Source of the DNA: Antedon mediterranea
Taxonomy: Eukaryota; Echinodermata; Crinoidea; Comatulida; Antedonidae
Assembly (NCBI RefSeq): GCF_964355755.1
Contig: NC_092671.1
Span: 37,219,304-37,279,303, forward strand
DNA: 60,000 nucleotides
Reading direction: 5' to 3'
Below are positions 21,501 to 32,400 of the stretch, piece by piece (the stretch's first letter is position 1; each line of letters starts with the position of its first letter). The notes under the pieces are model-generated. The model was not told the DNA's origin and did no database searches. It saw only the letters and a list, made by a program, of their open reading frames with translations. The translations under genes were made by a program, and so were the position numbers.

Positions 21501-24245
21501 ATCGCTCGTGTTATGGAGACATCGCTCGTGTTGAGTATACACATCGCTCGTGTTATGGAGACATCGCTCGAGTTAACTTTACACATCGCTCGTGTTATGG
21601 TGACATCGCTCGAGTTGAGTATACACATCGCTCGTGTTATGTTGACATCGATCGAGTATACACATCGCTCGTGTTATGTTGACATCGCTCGAGTTGAATT
21701 TACACATCGTTCATGTTATGGTAACATCGCTCGAGTTGAGTTTATACACATCGCTCGTGTTATGGTGACATCGCTCGAGTTGAATTTACACATCGCTCAT
21801 GTTATGGTAACATCGCTCGAGTTGAGTTTATACACATCGCTCGTGTTATGGTGACATCGCTTGAGTTGAGTTTACACATCGCTCGTGTTATGGTGACATC
21901 GCTCGAGTTGAGTATACACATCGCTCGTGTTATGTTGACATCGCTCGTGTGAGTTTACACATCGCTCTTGCTATGTTGACATCGCTCGAGTTGAGTATAC
22001 ACATCGCTCGTGTTATGTTGACATCGATCGAGTATACACATCGCTCGTGTTATGTTGACATCGCTCGAGTTGACTTTACACATCGCTCGTGTTATGGTAA
22101 CATCGCTCGAGTTGAGTTTACACATCGCTCGTGTTATGGTAACATCACTCGAGTTGAGTATACACATCGCTCGTGTTATGTTGACATCGATCGAGTTGAG
22201 TATACACATCGCTCGTGTTATGTTGACATCGATCGAGTATACACATCGCTCGTGTTATGTTGACATCGCTCGAGTTGACTTTACACATCGCTCGTGTTAT
22301 GGTAACATCGCTCGAGTTGAGTTTACACATCGCTCGTGTTATGGTAACATCACTCGAGTTGAGTATACACATCGCTCGTGTTATGTTGACATCGATCGAG
22401 TTGAGTATACACATCGCTCGTGTTATGGAGACATCGCTCGAGTTAACTTTACACATCGCTTGTGTTATGTTGAAATCGCTCGTGTTGAGTTTACACATCG
22501 CTCGTGTTATGTTCACATCGATCGAGTTAAGTATACACATCGCTCGTGTTATGTTGACATCGCTCGAGTTGAATTTACACATCGCTCGTGTTATGTTGAC
22601 ATCGATCGAGTTGAGTATACACATCGCTCGTGTTATGGAGACATCGCTCGAGTTAACTTTACACATCGCTCGTGTTATGGTGACATCGCTCGAGTTGAGT
22701 ATACACATCGCTCGTGTTATGTTGACATCGATCGAGTATACACATCGCTCGTGTTATGTTGACATCGCTCGAGTTGAATTTACACATCGCTCATGTTATG
22801 GTAACATCGCTCGAGTTGAGTTTATACACATCGCTCGTGTTATGGTGACATCGCTCGAGTTGAGTTTATACACATCGCTCGTGTTATGGTGACATCGCTC
22901 GTGTGAGTTTACACATCGCTCTTGCTATGTTGACATCGCTCGAGTTGAGTATACACATCGCTCGTGTTATGTTGACATCGATCGAGTATACACATCGCTC
23001 GTGTTATGTTGACATCGCTCGAGTTGACTTTACACATCGCTCGTGTTATGGTAACATCGCTCGAGTTGAGTTTAATACACATCGCTCGTGTTATGGTGAC
23101 ATCGCTCGTGTGAGTTTACACATCGCTCTTGCTATGTTGACATCGCTCGAGTTGAATTTATACATCTCTCGTGTTATGTTGACATCACTCGTGTTGAGTT
23201 TACACATCGCTCGTGTTATGGTGACACCGCTCGAGTTGAGTTTATACATCGCTCGTGTTATGGTGACACCGCTCGAGTTGAGTTTATACATCGCTCGTGT
23301 TATGGAGACACCGCTCGAGTTGAGTTTACACATCGCTCGTGTTATGGAGACATCGCTTGTGTTGAGTTTATACATCGCTCGTGTTATGTTGACATCGCTC
23401 GTGTTGAGTTTACACATCGCTCGTGTTATGGAGACACCGCTCGAGTTGAGTTTATACATCGCTCGTGTTATGGTGACACCGCTCGAGTTGAGTTTACACA
23501 TCGCTCGTGTTATGGAGACACCGCTCGAGTTGAGTTTACACATCGCTCGTGTTATGGTGACACCGCTCGAGTTGAGTTTACACATCGCTCGTGTTATGGA
23601 GACACCGCTCGAGTTGAGTTTACACATCGCTCGTGTTATGGTGACACCGCTCGAGTTGAGTTTATACACATCGCTCTTGCTATGTTGACACCGCTCGTGT
23701 TGAGTTTATACATCGCTCGTGTTATGGTGACACCGCTCGAGTTGAGTTTACACATCGCTCGTGTTATGGAGACACCGCTCGAGTTGAGTTTACACATCGC
23801 TCGTGTTATGGTGACACCGCTCGAGTTGAGTTTACACATCGCTCGTGTTATGGAGACACCGCTCGAGTTGAGTTTACACATCGCTCGTGTTATGGTGACA
23901 CCGCTCGAGTTGAGTTTATACACATCGCTCTTGCTACGTTGACACCGCTCGTGTTGAGTTTATACATCGCTCGTGTTATGGAGACACCGCTCGAGTTGAG
24001 TTTACACATCGCTCGTGTTATGGTGACACCGCTCGAGTTGAGTTTATACACATCGCTCTTGCTATGTTGACACCGCTCGTGTTGAGTTTATACATCGCTC
24101 GTGTTATGGTGACACCGCTCGAGTTGAGTTTATACATCGCTCGTGTTATGGTGACACCGCTCGAGTTGAGTTTATACACGTCGCTCGTGTTATGGAGACA
24201 TCGCTCGAGTTGAGTTAACATAATATTATCACTCGTATTATGGTG
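18532..24245 (+). repeat. 42-bp minisatellite array (about 136 units, 5.7 kb)
   Basis: The unit is cacatcgctcgtgttatg plus gacatcgctcgagttgag plus a short tta-type tail, 42 bp. Each unit is itself a dimer: cgagcgatgt recurs about every 21 bp on the minus strand. The palindrome ctcgag occurs in most units. Because 42 is divisible by three and the unit lacks stops in several frames, both strands show long periodic frames of up to about 261 codons; these are artefacts. Variants are zoned: attggtcgag types at the left end and acaccgctcgag types from about 23,215 to the right end. Module 3 keeps only a few units (52,862-53,380). Confidence 0.97.
19836..21851 (+). repeat. Higher-order duplication: two 1,008-bp blocks of 24 units
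   Basis: Block A, about 19,836-20,843, is repeated as block B, about 20,844-21,851. Irregular units (ctcttgatatgg, gaaatagctcgtg, a lone atcgttcatg) recur at exactly +1,008 bp, and long translations in three frames are identical between blocks. The offset 1,008 is 24 x 42. Confidence 0.9.
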
Positions 24246-25326
24246 ACACACATGCGCAACAGAGATAAACATTGATAAACGCCCTCATCTTCCAGTATAT
24301 TAGGCAAGAAGAAGAAAAAACAATTTAGATAAAAGGCACGTTCATTAATTTATTTTTTTTTTTTAATTTTAATCGTTTTAACAGTATATTACAGAGCCTA
24401 TGACGTTTTTGTAATCTGCATTTTTAATTATTTTTTAACAGTATTTTAACATAGGCCTATAAATAGTATTTTAACATTGCCTTTTGCAATTTGATGTATT
24501 TTTCTTGGTTGTCTTAATTATGCCAAGCAAAACGAATTTCCATTTTAAAGTCCACCAATCAAATTTCTTGAATCTTTTATTTTTAGCAATTAAACAAGAT
24601 GTACCACTTCCAAGTGAACAACAAATCATTCAGCTTACAGATTTTGTGTCCTTTCTTGAAAATTAAAAAAACTTTTATTTTTTAATGAAAATCAGAAAAA
24701 TTGTTTTATATCGGTGAAAACATTCACGAAAACATTTTGTTGAAGATTAGCAAGATATTAGTTTGTTCAAGAAATTGTTGGTAAGACGGTGAAAAACATT
24801 TTGTTGGAATATTCATATTGTTTAATCAGTGTACGATGAAAGTGATAACATTAATAAAGATAAGGTGGACAGTAGAATACTGAATCTTGCAGGCCATTAA
24901 ACCTGACATTTAAAAAGGTAACAACAAAATTATATTATGTTTTCATCATCTTATAGTTACTAAGTCAATAATCTAAAAGTTGCATTGTACATGAAATAGC
25001 TCTTTACTTCTAACAATTGCTATAATCCATATAATAATATAAATCCCTTTTACTATTTTTTAAAATATCCTTTATTATACTTAAATACAGTATTGTTAAT
25101 TTTATTTACAGTAATATAATAATATTATTATGAGACCTATACAAGTTTTTATTTCTGTTACCAGCGCGATTCACAGACAAAATAAACACCAATGTAGATT
25201 GTCAACACCATGCCTCTTCTGTAAAGATTTTATAAAAATACATAAAATAATTATAATCTTATTATTGGAGTAACATGTATATAAGGCAATTATACTAGTG
25301 TCAATATTAATATTATTATGTAACTT
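24246..25326. repeat. Module 2 segment between the 42-bp array and the 48-bp unit
   Basis: Collinear with 53,381-54,356: cacatgcgcaacagagat, tcgttttaacagtatattac, the conserved donor at 24,781 and acceptor ending 24,956, then ttctgttaccagcgcgattc. Module 2 carries about 115 bp that module 3 lacks (the exon-like piece at 24,590). Confidence 0.75.
24590..24666 (+). CDS. Terminal exon candidate
   Basis: The acceptor-like tcttttatttttag is followed by a frame reading IKQDVPLPSEQQIIQLTDF and VSFLEN before TAA. If joined to the 57-bp exon at 18,087, the split codon resolves to Ala and the frame continues. Module 3 has a deletion removing most of this piece while keeping both flanks. Unrecognised family; it may be a relic. 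Confidence 0.3.
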
Positions 25327-25374
25327 CTTATTATAGGGAACCCTTGGGGACACCTTAAAGAACCAACAAGCGTT
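25327..25374. repeat. 48-bp minisatellite, single unit (module 2)
   Basis: One unit, with tatagggaac instead of tatagagaac. It marks the ancestral-like state of the site expanded in module 3. Confidence 0.9.
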
Positions 25375-25962
25375 CCCTTTTAAAGAGGTGTCCTCTGACT
25401 AGTATTAAAATAGTAAACATATTATTACCCAATCGGTCGTTTCAAGGGAAAGTGTCCCCTTAATAGGGGGTCCTGTTTAGGGGGTCACAAATGAGGGGTT
25501 GCACTGAAAGAAACCTGTGTAAATTAAACAACAATGCCAAGTTACAGATCTTAAAGTTACTGTATCATGTTATCTGTATAACCTTTGATAATGTATTCCC
25601 CCCCCCCCCCACATTAGAATACACAGTACGTAATAAAAGATATTAATGTGTACATTAAAATAAAAAATTGAAAGTAGAAATATTAAACATTAAACATCAA
25701 ATTTTTATATACTATATTAAAGTAAGGTCATGTGATTGTGTCGTGCGTAGTTCAATGAAAAAAAAAATGTTTTTAATTTTAAACTAAACCAAAATATTAA
25801 GATAACAACAGAACATTTAAACACACAACTTAAACAATTAAGACATAAATGGTAATAATTTAGTTTGTGTACACTAATTGCTTTAATAATGTGATTGTTC
25901 CTGATCTGTTCTAATTACGAACATTTAACAGAAATTTATCAATTATCTGGATGCATGTTATT
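25375..25962 (-). other. 3' flank of TRIM gene 2
   Basis: Collinear with the flanks of copies 1 and 3. It holds a run of 13 C at 25,598-25,610. No gene is seen. Confidence 0.5.
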
Positions 25963-28131
25963 TTAATAATTAAATATTTTTACATTGTTTGCTCTGTTGT
26001 TTGCCAATGCCACTCTTCTTGGTCTTTGTGAGATTACAGCAATCCCACATGGAAGACCCAACCCATCATCTTCGTTATCTATTCGTTTAATGAATTTACC
26101 ATTTTGATCAAATAGTTGTAGTTTATGATTACTGGATACTATCATATTCCCATCCATATCTATGGTTATACCATGAGGACCCCAGACTTTACCATCTTCT
26201 TTACTATAGCCTACAAGAATCTTTATCAGCTTATCATTACCATCAAACATTTGTATTCTGTCATTTCCAAAATCAACAACAATCAAATGACCATCCTTTG
26301 TTACAGCAACATCATATGGTTCTTTCATTTGACCTGCTTTACTACCTTCAGAACCTATCTTACCCAGTAGACTACCATCATCAATATTGAATTTAAACAC
26401 ACAGTGACATTCACGATCTGCTACATATAACATCCTGGTCTTTTGGTTTACTGTTACTCCCATTGGATATTTTAATACTCCTTTACCAAAGGTTCGGATT
26501 TCATGATATTGATTATCACACATTACAACACATTTACCTAAATAGTCACTATACACCATGTGACCATTGCCTATTTGATGCATTTTAATGACTTGTACAT
26601 TTTGTGGTATTTGTATCTTAGAAACAAAACCACCTGATTGATCAAACTTTATTAAATCTTTACTGTAGCTGGACACTAACATATATCCATCAGTATTAAA
26701 TACTACATCTGTCACTTTGTTTGTTTTATGATCTTCTTTATACTCTGATATGTTATCTATGGTATGTACAAGTCCAACTGGTTCCACCTTGATACTCACT
26801 GGTGAACCTATGACGTGCGACATATCTCCATCAGTAATATCCATGTGCCAGTCTCCTTCCAAATCACATCTACCTGTTACTGTGTACTCTCCCTTTCTGC
26901 GTGTTACTTCAGTGGTTGATTTCTCACCTGATGAGTTGCTTAGTGTGGCTGTTAATTGACCAACATCACTCTCTGCTAGAATTGATACTTTCACACTAAA
27001 TGGCTGTCCTTTTGTAACTGAAATGTTCTCATCTTCTTTATTAACATTGTGTACACCACCAACAGTGATAAGTTTACCAACACCTTCATGATTCATCAAC
27101 TCAACCAGTTTTGGAGACGGAATAAACTTTGGTGTAATTCTTGTTTTAGCAAATGATTTATCCAATTCATCTGCTGCAGCGTCATTCCCAACTACAGTGA
27201 TAGTTGTCTGGTATGATGCAAGGTTTTCTGTTTCTGTTGGTTTATTCATTGTTTTCTTGATTGATTCCATCAACGTGTTTACTTGTGTCAGCTTGGATTC
27301 AATACTTTTAACTTGACGATCAATCACTTTGCTTTGTTCTTTATAAATCTGTGTAAGATTTGCCATCATTATCTTTGTTTCTTCCTTCACCTTTCTGATA
27401 ATTGTCTTCTCATGAATTTCAATCGCTGTTCTGCTTAACTTCAAATTGGATTCAAACTCTGATCTCTCTTTAGTGATAACATCTAATCTCTCTTTTAGTT
27501 TTCTCTTAATTCCTTCAGCTGTCTTCATCGTTTCAGTAACAGTTGTATTAATCTCATTCAGAGCTATCTTCATTGGGATCACCTCATGTTTATTTCTATA
27601 ACAACGGACAATATGCTTGCAATCTTCACATGCAGGAAGTTTACATGTACGACAGTAATCTTCCAGTTTTTTATCCGGGTGATTTTGGCAGTTTAGTGAA
27701 TCTTCACTTTGTTCTTCTATGTCTGCATCCAGTGTGTATAGTGGATGGTTCTCTAGCGCAGGGAACATCTTATGATGTTGGATGCATTGTCGACACATAT
27801 ACATTTCACATTCAGAGCAATAGTCCTGAGGTTGATTCGCACATCTTGAGCATGCTTCTGGTTTTTCAGATTCAATCTTCTCAACGTATTCAACTAGGTA
27901 ACTGATTGTTTCATTGCACTTCAGATGTTTCAAATCACCATCTTTAAGATCGTAAGTCTCACGGCATTTTGGACATCGTATCTTGCCGTGTCTTCTCATC
28001 AAATCTTGCAGACAGTTAAGACAGTAAGTGTGAAGACAATTAAGCGCCTTTGGATCTGTGAATCTTTGTAGACAGATTGAACATTCCAGATCTCTTTTGT
28101 CAAAAAACTTCAATACTGTTTTAGCAGACAT
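25963..28131 (-). CDS. TRIM-NHL E3 ubiquitin ligase-like protein, copy 2 (722 aa)
   Basis: A full-length paralogue of copy 1 with no gap in alignment and all RING and B-box metal ligands intact. The acceptor (tattttacag) again abuts the ATG, and the branch-point-like actaac is at 28,161-28,166. The tract between them carries a small insertion (acagtact) relative to the other copies. Changes from copy 1 by eye: about 10 in RING/B-box, 5 in the coiled coil, 9 in the filamin domain and 22 in NHL. Candidate 5'UTR donor at 28,665 (intron about 534 bp). Cellular target unknown. Intact length and ligands argue that it is functional rather than a pseudogene. Confidence 0.95.
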   Translation of the reverse strand: MSAKTVLKFFDKRDLECSICLQRFTDPKALNCLHTYCLNCLQDLMRRHGKIRCPKCRETYDLKDGDLKHLKCNETISYLVEYVEKIESEKPEACSRCANQPQDYCSECEMYMCRQCIQHHKMFPALENHPLYTLDADIEEQSEDSLNCQNHPDKKLEDYCRTCKLPACEDCKHIVRCYRNKHEVIPMKIALNEINTTVTETMKTAEGIKRKLKERLDVITKERSEFESNLKLSRTAIEIHEKTIIRKVKEETKIMMANLTQIYKEQSKVIDRQVKSIESKLTQVNTLMESIKKTMNKPTETENLASYQTTITVVGNDAAADELDKSFAKTRITPKFIPSPKLVELMNHEGVGKLITVGGVHNVNKEDENISVTKGQPFSVKVSILAESDVGQLTATLSNSSGEKSTTEVTRRKGEYTVTGRCDLEGDWHMDITDGDMSHVIGSPVSIKVEPVGLVHTIDNISEYKEDHKTNKVTDVVFNTDGYMLVSSYSKDLIKFDQSGGFVSKIQIPQNVQVIKMHQIGNGHMVYSDYLGKCVVMCDNQYHEIRTFGKGVLKYPMGVTVNQKTRMLYVADRECHCVFKFNIDDGSLLGKIGSEGSKAGQMKEPYDVAVTKDGHLIVVDFGNDRIQMFDGNDKLIKILVGYSKEDGKVWGPHGITIDMDGNMIVSSNHKLQLFDQNGKFIKRIDNEDDGLGLPCGIAVISQRPRRVALANNRANNVKIFNY

Positions 28132-28684
28132 CTGTAAAATACAATACAGTATTTTTTTCAGTTAGTGTAAACTAAGATGTATTCCAGAAGGAATGACAGA
28201 GTGTGAGGATGCTCAACATAACCTTAATGTTGGCTTTGGATGGATGGCTAAGAAAGAATATAAGAAAATGGTTTCTAAAAATGTCTACAATTAAAAAGAA
28301 AAGCAACCAACATAAACTACGGTAACGGTAACCTCTGTAAGTTTACAAAAAAAAATCCCATCATCGCTACTGTATAATACAAAGGTCAACAAATATACAT
28401 AATGAATGTTTATGAGTTGAATGGGGTTAATTTTAATGATTATAAAAATTGAGGCTGTCACAAATACAACATTCGTTATTTGCTTCATAACCGTCACACA
28501 TTGTGTAACAACTTTTATTCAATTTCATGTATTGTAAATGGCGACACCACGCAGTAGATATCAAGTCGGCTTTCACAAATATAACCCAACCTATCGTATC
28601 GAATACCATTATAAAACTGTTTACACAAAGCTAAGAAGAGTGGCCTACAATAATATAGGGCCTACCTTCAATCGTTAAAAGGAG
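28132..28684 (-). other. Upstream region and probable 5'UTR intron of TRIM gene 2
   Basis: Diverged copy of 15,099-15,670. The splice acceptor lies at 28,132 and the candidate donor at 28,665. The homology stops at aaaaggaga, where an unrelated insertion begins. Confidence 0.5.
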
Positions 28685-29461
28685 ATTTACACACACCACA
28701 AATAGGTTAAGCTTCCAAGTTTATTCAGATTATACATATTTAACAATACATAATATTTATTTCTACTGATACTGTACAAGCAATGCTAAAAACTACTAAA
28801 GCTTAATAATAAACTACATTTGGCCTCTTGGGGGCTACCACTCATTTGACATCGCTGTATGAAAGGTCCAGTGTGTTGTCACAGGAGCCAGATCAAATGG
28901 TTGTTATTAAGTATATCGGTAAGGATGTAATAAGTGACATCCGTTAGGTAAATTGTGGAATTTGGGGGCAAAATAATTCCCCAGAATTATACCAGCCAAA
29001 TTAGCGAATAACCTGAGTAACATATGAGTAGCACCTGTGTTGAGTTAGGTGTTGGATGATGCCGGGGGATGGCTGGGTGGGAAAGATTGAAAAGTTTGTA
29101 CAACTATCGAACGGCTAATTTAACAATGAAGTGTGCTAGTATGCATCTTAGTAAACAACTGAAAACACACTGAATTCCCATTGGTTGCCAATTAGAAATT
29201 AGCCTATCCTACATTTTTGTGGTTCCACTATTAGATATACCCGTTGGTCTATAGAAATACATTGTCAATTACTGTGGTTGGAACTTTGATAAAGTGTCTC
29301 CCTTGACTAACATTCCGTTTTAATTACCTGTAAAAACAATATACCATTCATCCTAACACTTCTATTACTCTGAAATCTACCCACATTTATATACCACATC
29401 CTTAGTTAAAAGAAAGTACTTGTGCCGTGTATAAACTATAATTTATTACTTTAAATTTCCT
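28685..29461. mobile_element. Unclassified insertion of about 775 bp in module 2
   Basis: The module sequence caatcgttaaaa resumes as gaaaataatacatggctgg after this block; in modules 1 and 3 the two are adjacent. On the minus strand the left end carries aataaacttgg, a possible polyadenylation signal, near cctatttgtggtgtgtgtaa. No TIR, clear target duplication or coding frame is visible. A solo LTR or non-autonomous retroelement is possible. Confidence 0.45.
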
Positions 29462-29484
29462 GAAAATAATACATGGCTGGATAC

Positions 29485-29490
29485 AAAAGA
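29485..29490 (+). other. Left 6-bp target duplication of E1 (aaaaga)
   Basis: The same aaaaga follows the right terminus at 36,694-36,699. Removing E1 and one copy joins ggatac-aaaaga-tattatcc, which aligns with the empty homologous site at 15,696. Confidence 0.85.
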
Positions 29491-32400
29491 TATGGCAAGC
29501 CTCAGCTGTCTGAAGTATTCAAAATATTATATTATTATATCATTTTTTTATTATATTATATATTGTATTGTAATGAATTATACATTTTGCATTATATTAC
29601 TTGGTTTTAGCATTATATTATATCTATTTCTAATATATTATGTGAAAAATGTAACAAATTATTGACTTTTTGTATTATATTATTTGGTTTTAGCATTATA
29701 TTATGAACATTTAATATTATATTATTAATAAAATACATTATATTAAAATATAATTGTATTATATTAAACGCATTTACTTTACTTTATAACATACAACATT
29801 ATTATATTATACGGATTCGTTAGTTATATTATTATGTTGTACGATGTTTATTATACGTCACGGCTTATTTCAGTTCTTCTAACTCTTTCTCTCCCTCCCC
29901 CTGTTCACTAGCAATCAGCGGCCGGCAGAATCTGAATTGTGACTGTTGAAGAATAACTACGTACTAGGCCTAGCCTAGGCCTACTAGGGGATCTAGACAA
30001 GTGACCAAGGATCACCGGACAGCTACAACTAATACTACAATACAATAATACTACTACAATAACTACTACTGCTACTACCTAGGCCTAGCTAGTGAGTAGT
30101 AGGTAGCTACTACTAGGCTCTAGGGCGTATGTATGATGTTAACTACTAGGTAGGGCTAGGCCTAACTAGAGGCCTACTAGTACTAGGCTAGGCCTAGACT
30201 TAAGTTGTAGTAGGCTAGGGCCGGGCCTGCTGCCTTAGGCTAGGCTACTACTACTACTAATACTACTAGGCAGCCCATGATGGGTACGAGTAAGCCAAAA
30301 TTTTGGATATATGTAAACCAAAATTTGGGTACGAGCGTGTTGGCATGGCATGCGTACGGGTTAACCTGTATCCTTCTAGCTAATCGTACTATGCCTAGGC
30401 CTCAAGTAAGTCTACGCTACCCAGTCCGGCTACAATATGGTCTATTTTGTTTTATAGCTTTATTGATAGCTGGGTTCAAATCTGGGTTGGGACGGCTTTT
30501 TCTCATTCTAAAACAGATTTCCTTATAATAAAATAATATATGAATTTATTTGTAATATTGTAATGTATACATAATATAAGTAATTGCCATTGCCTTTATT
30601 ACTATTAATTATGTATTAATAATTATACGGTTACCCCTTAATTATACTATATTATAATTTCATTGTTATATTTTACAATATTTTCTTCCTAATTCTACAA
30701 TTTTGTCTTTCACAGCACAAATTTATCATACTGAATCATCACACACCAAGTCTCATAAATCTCTACTGTATTTGTCCAAGCTACTCCAGCTACATGGTAT
30801 TGCCTTGAGGCTAAATTACACGGTATACTGGCACTACCATCATTCCTGGCTCGTCAACCTGTACCACATAAGCACAGTTTCAGTTTCAGTTTATTTACCA
30901 TTTCAATTTCTGAACATAAGAGATGAACAACTTATATGGATGGATAACCGTAAGAGCGAAGCTCGTTTACCGGTCACCCGTTAGTGCAGTGACATTACAG
31001 ACAACATAAAGACAGGACAAAGGTGCAATACTTAACAAGACATGTGAACACTTGTGTTTGCAACCCCTTGGATAAAATAATATATTTATATAATGGAGAA
31101 AGTTAGATATTATAATATTTCTTTTTGATCATACAATGATAATTTTTAAATTACTTCTTAAGAAGTCATACTACTGATTCAAAATAGTGACTTACACCCT
31201 GTGGTCAAGGCTTTCTTTGCTCTTAGGCTTATTTCCTCCAACATACAGAGTACATAGGACTTTTTTTATTCATAACTGTTGAATTGTTTCCCAATACATA
31301 GTACCTATTGGTATTATATCTAAAAATACAAAGGCGGCTAACACAGATAGTTCCATATATACAGTACTCTTTTATAAATAAATGTATCTCTCCAAACTAC
31401 TCCCAACTACCTAATCTAATAATAGTACTATTAGCATACTACTATACACTTTGTAGACAAGAAATAAGTTGTATACACTAGAGGACTTATGGTAGTACAG
31501 TCGATCGCCCTCTAACTGGCCCGGTCAACATAATCTATACCTAGATTATTACAGTAATTAAAGTACATTATTACAGAGTTTTTTTTTTTTTGCAGAAATC
31601 AAAGTTATGTGTATAGAAAGCAGTACTCGTATTAAAAACTAAGCAGGTTTTTGAACGCAAACTGGCAGGATATTTTGAATATTTTTTGTTGTTGAAACGA
31701 TGGAATCCTAACTTCAATTTCCACGAACCCTTTTATTTAAATTTATTTGAATAGACCTCCATGTAAACTCATTAAAGGCTACATGATTGTTTTATATTTT
31801 AATATGTGATAGTAGAAAATCATTGTGTATAATGAGGACTATGAATCTGATATTTACTTGCATTCTCATCTTTTTAAATTATTATTTATAATGCCGGTAA
31901 TGAGTTTAAAATTTAATTATATTGACTATTTTTGATAATCATCATGTCCTTATAAATTCATTTATATTTCTTTTGTGTAATATAGTTCATATATTATGTA
32001 TTAAGTAAATTGGTAAGGCCCTATACTGTTACTATTTAAGGAAAGTTTATATACACTATTATTTTATGCCTACCAATATTAGTATTAATTGTTTATGTAA
32101 ATATTTTGTCTAATTGCCTTGATTTTTTGTATAGGCCAATGGCATCAATGTTTTTCTCAAAGCAAATTAGCCTAATAATGCCACATTTAGACACATGATT
32201 CATTGATTTCTGATATTCTGTACTTGTGTATGCATTACTAAAATAGTAGTTAATATATTTCATTTATAATGTATGTATAAACATATATTCATATTTTTTT
32301 AAACATTTTTAAATTTAAAAATTATTACAATACCTATCTACCTTTCTGATATTGTTACTATTATATATTATTTTTTGAGGCAGCAATAAAAAAAAAATTA

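Noticed and set aside
18532-24245. CRISPR-like regular repeat array
   Set aside because: Units are directly contiguous, with no unique spacers, in a eukaryotic context.
18523-24272. Many overlapping open frames of 70-261 codons on both strands
   Set aside because: All are readings of the 42-bp array in different frames with a 14-residue period; none has non-repetitive sequence.
24484-24588. ATG-initiated extension of the exon-like piece at 24,590
   Set aside because: The upstream part has low-complexity AT-rich composition and lies before a good acceptor; only the part after the acceptor looks protein-like.
30470-30500. B-box-like gggttcaaatctggg inside the E arms, suggesting a tRNA-derived piece
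   Set aside because: No A-box or stem structure was found at the right distance; a single 11-bp match is expected by chance in 60 kb.
30277-30984. Recurring frames of 83 and 93 codons in the arms of E1-E3, with a possible donor at 30,406 and acceptor ending 30,715
   Set aside because: They recur only because the arms are near-identical DNA. A small insertion breaks the first frame in the left arm of E2, and the spliced product would be about 73 residues with no recognisable domain.
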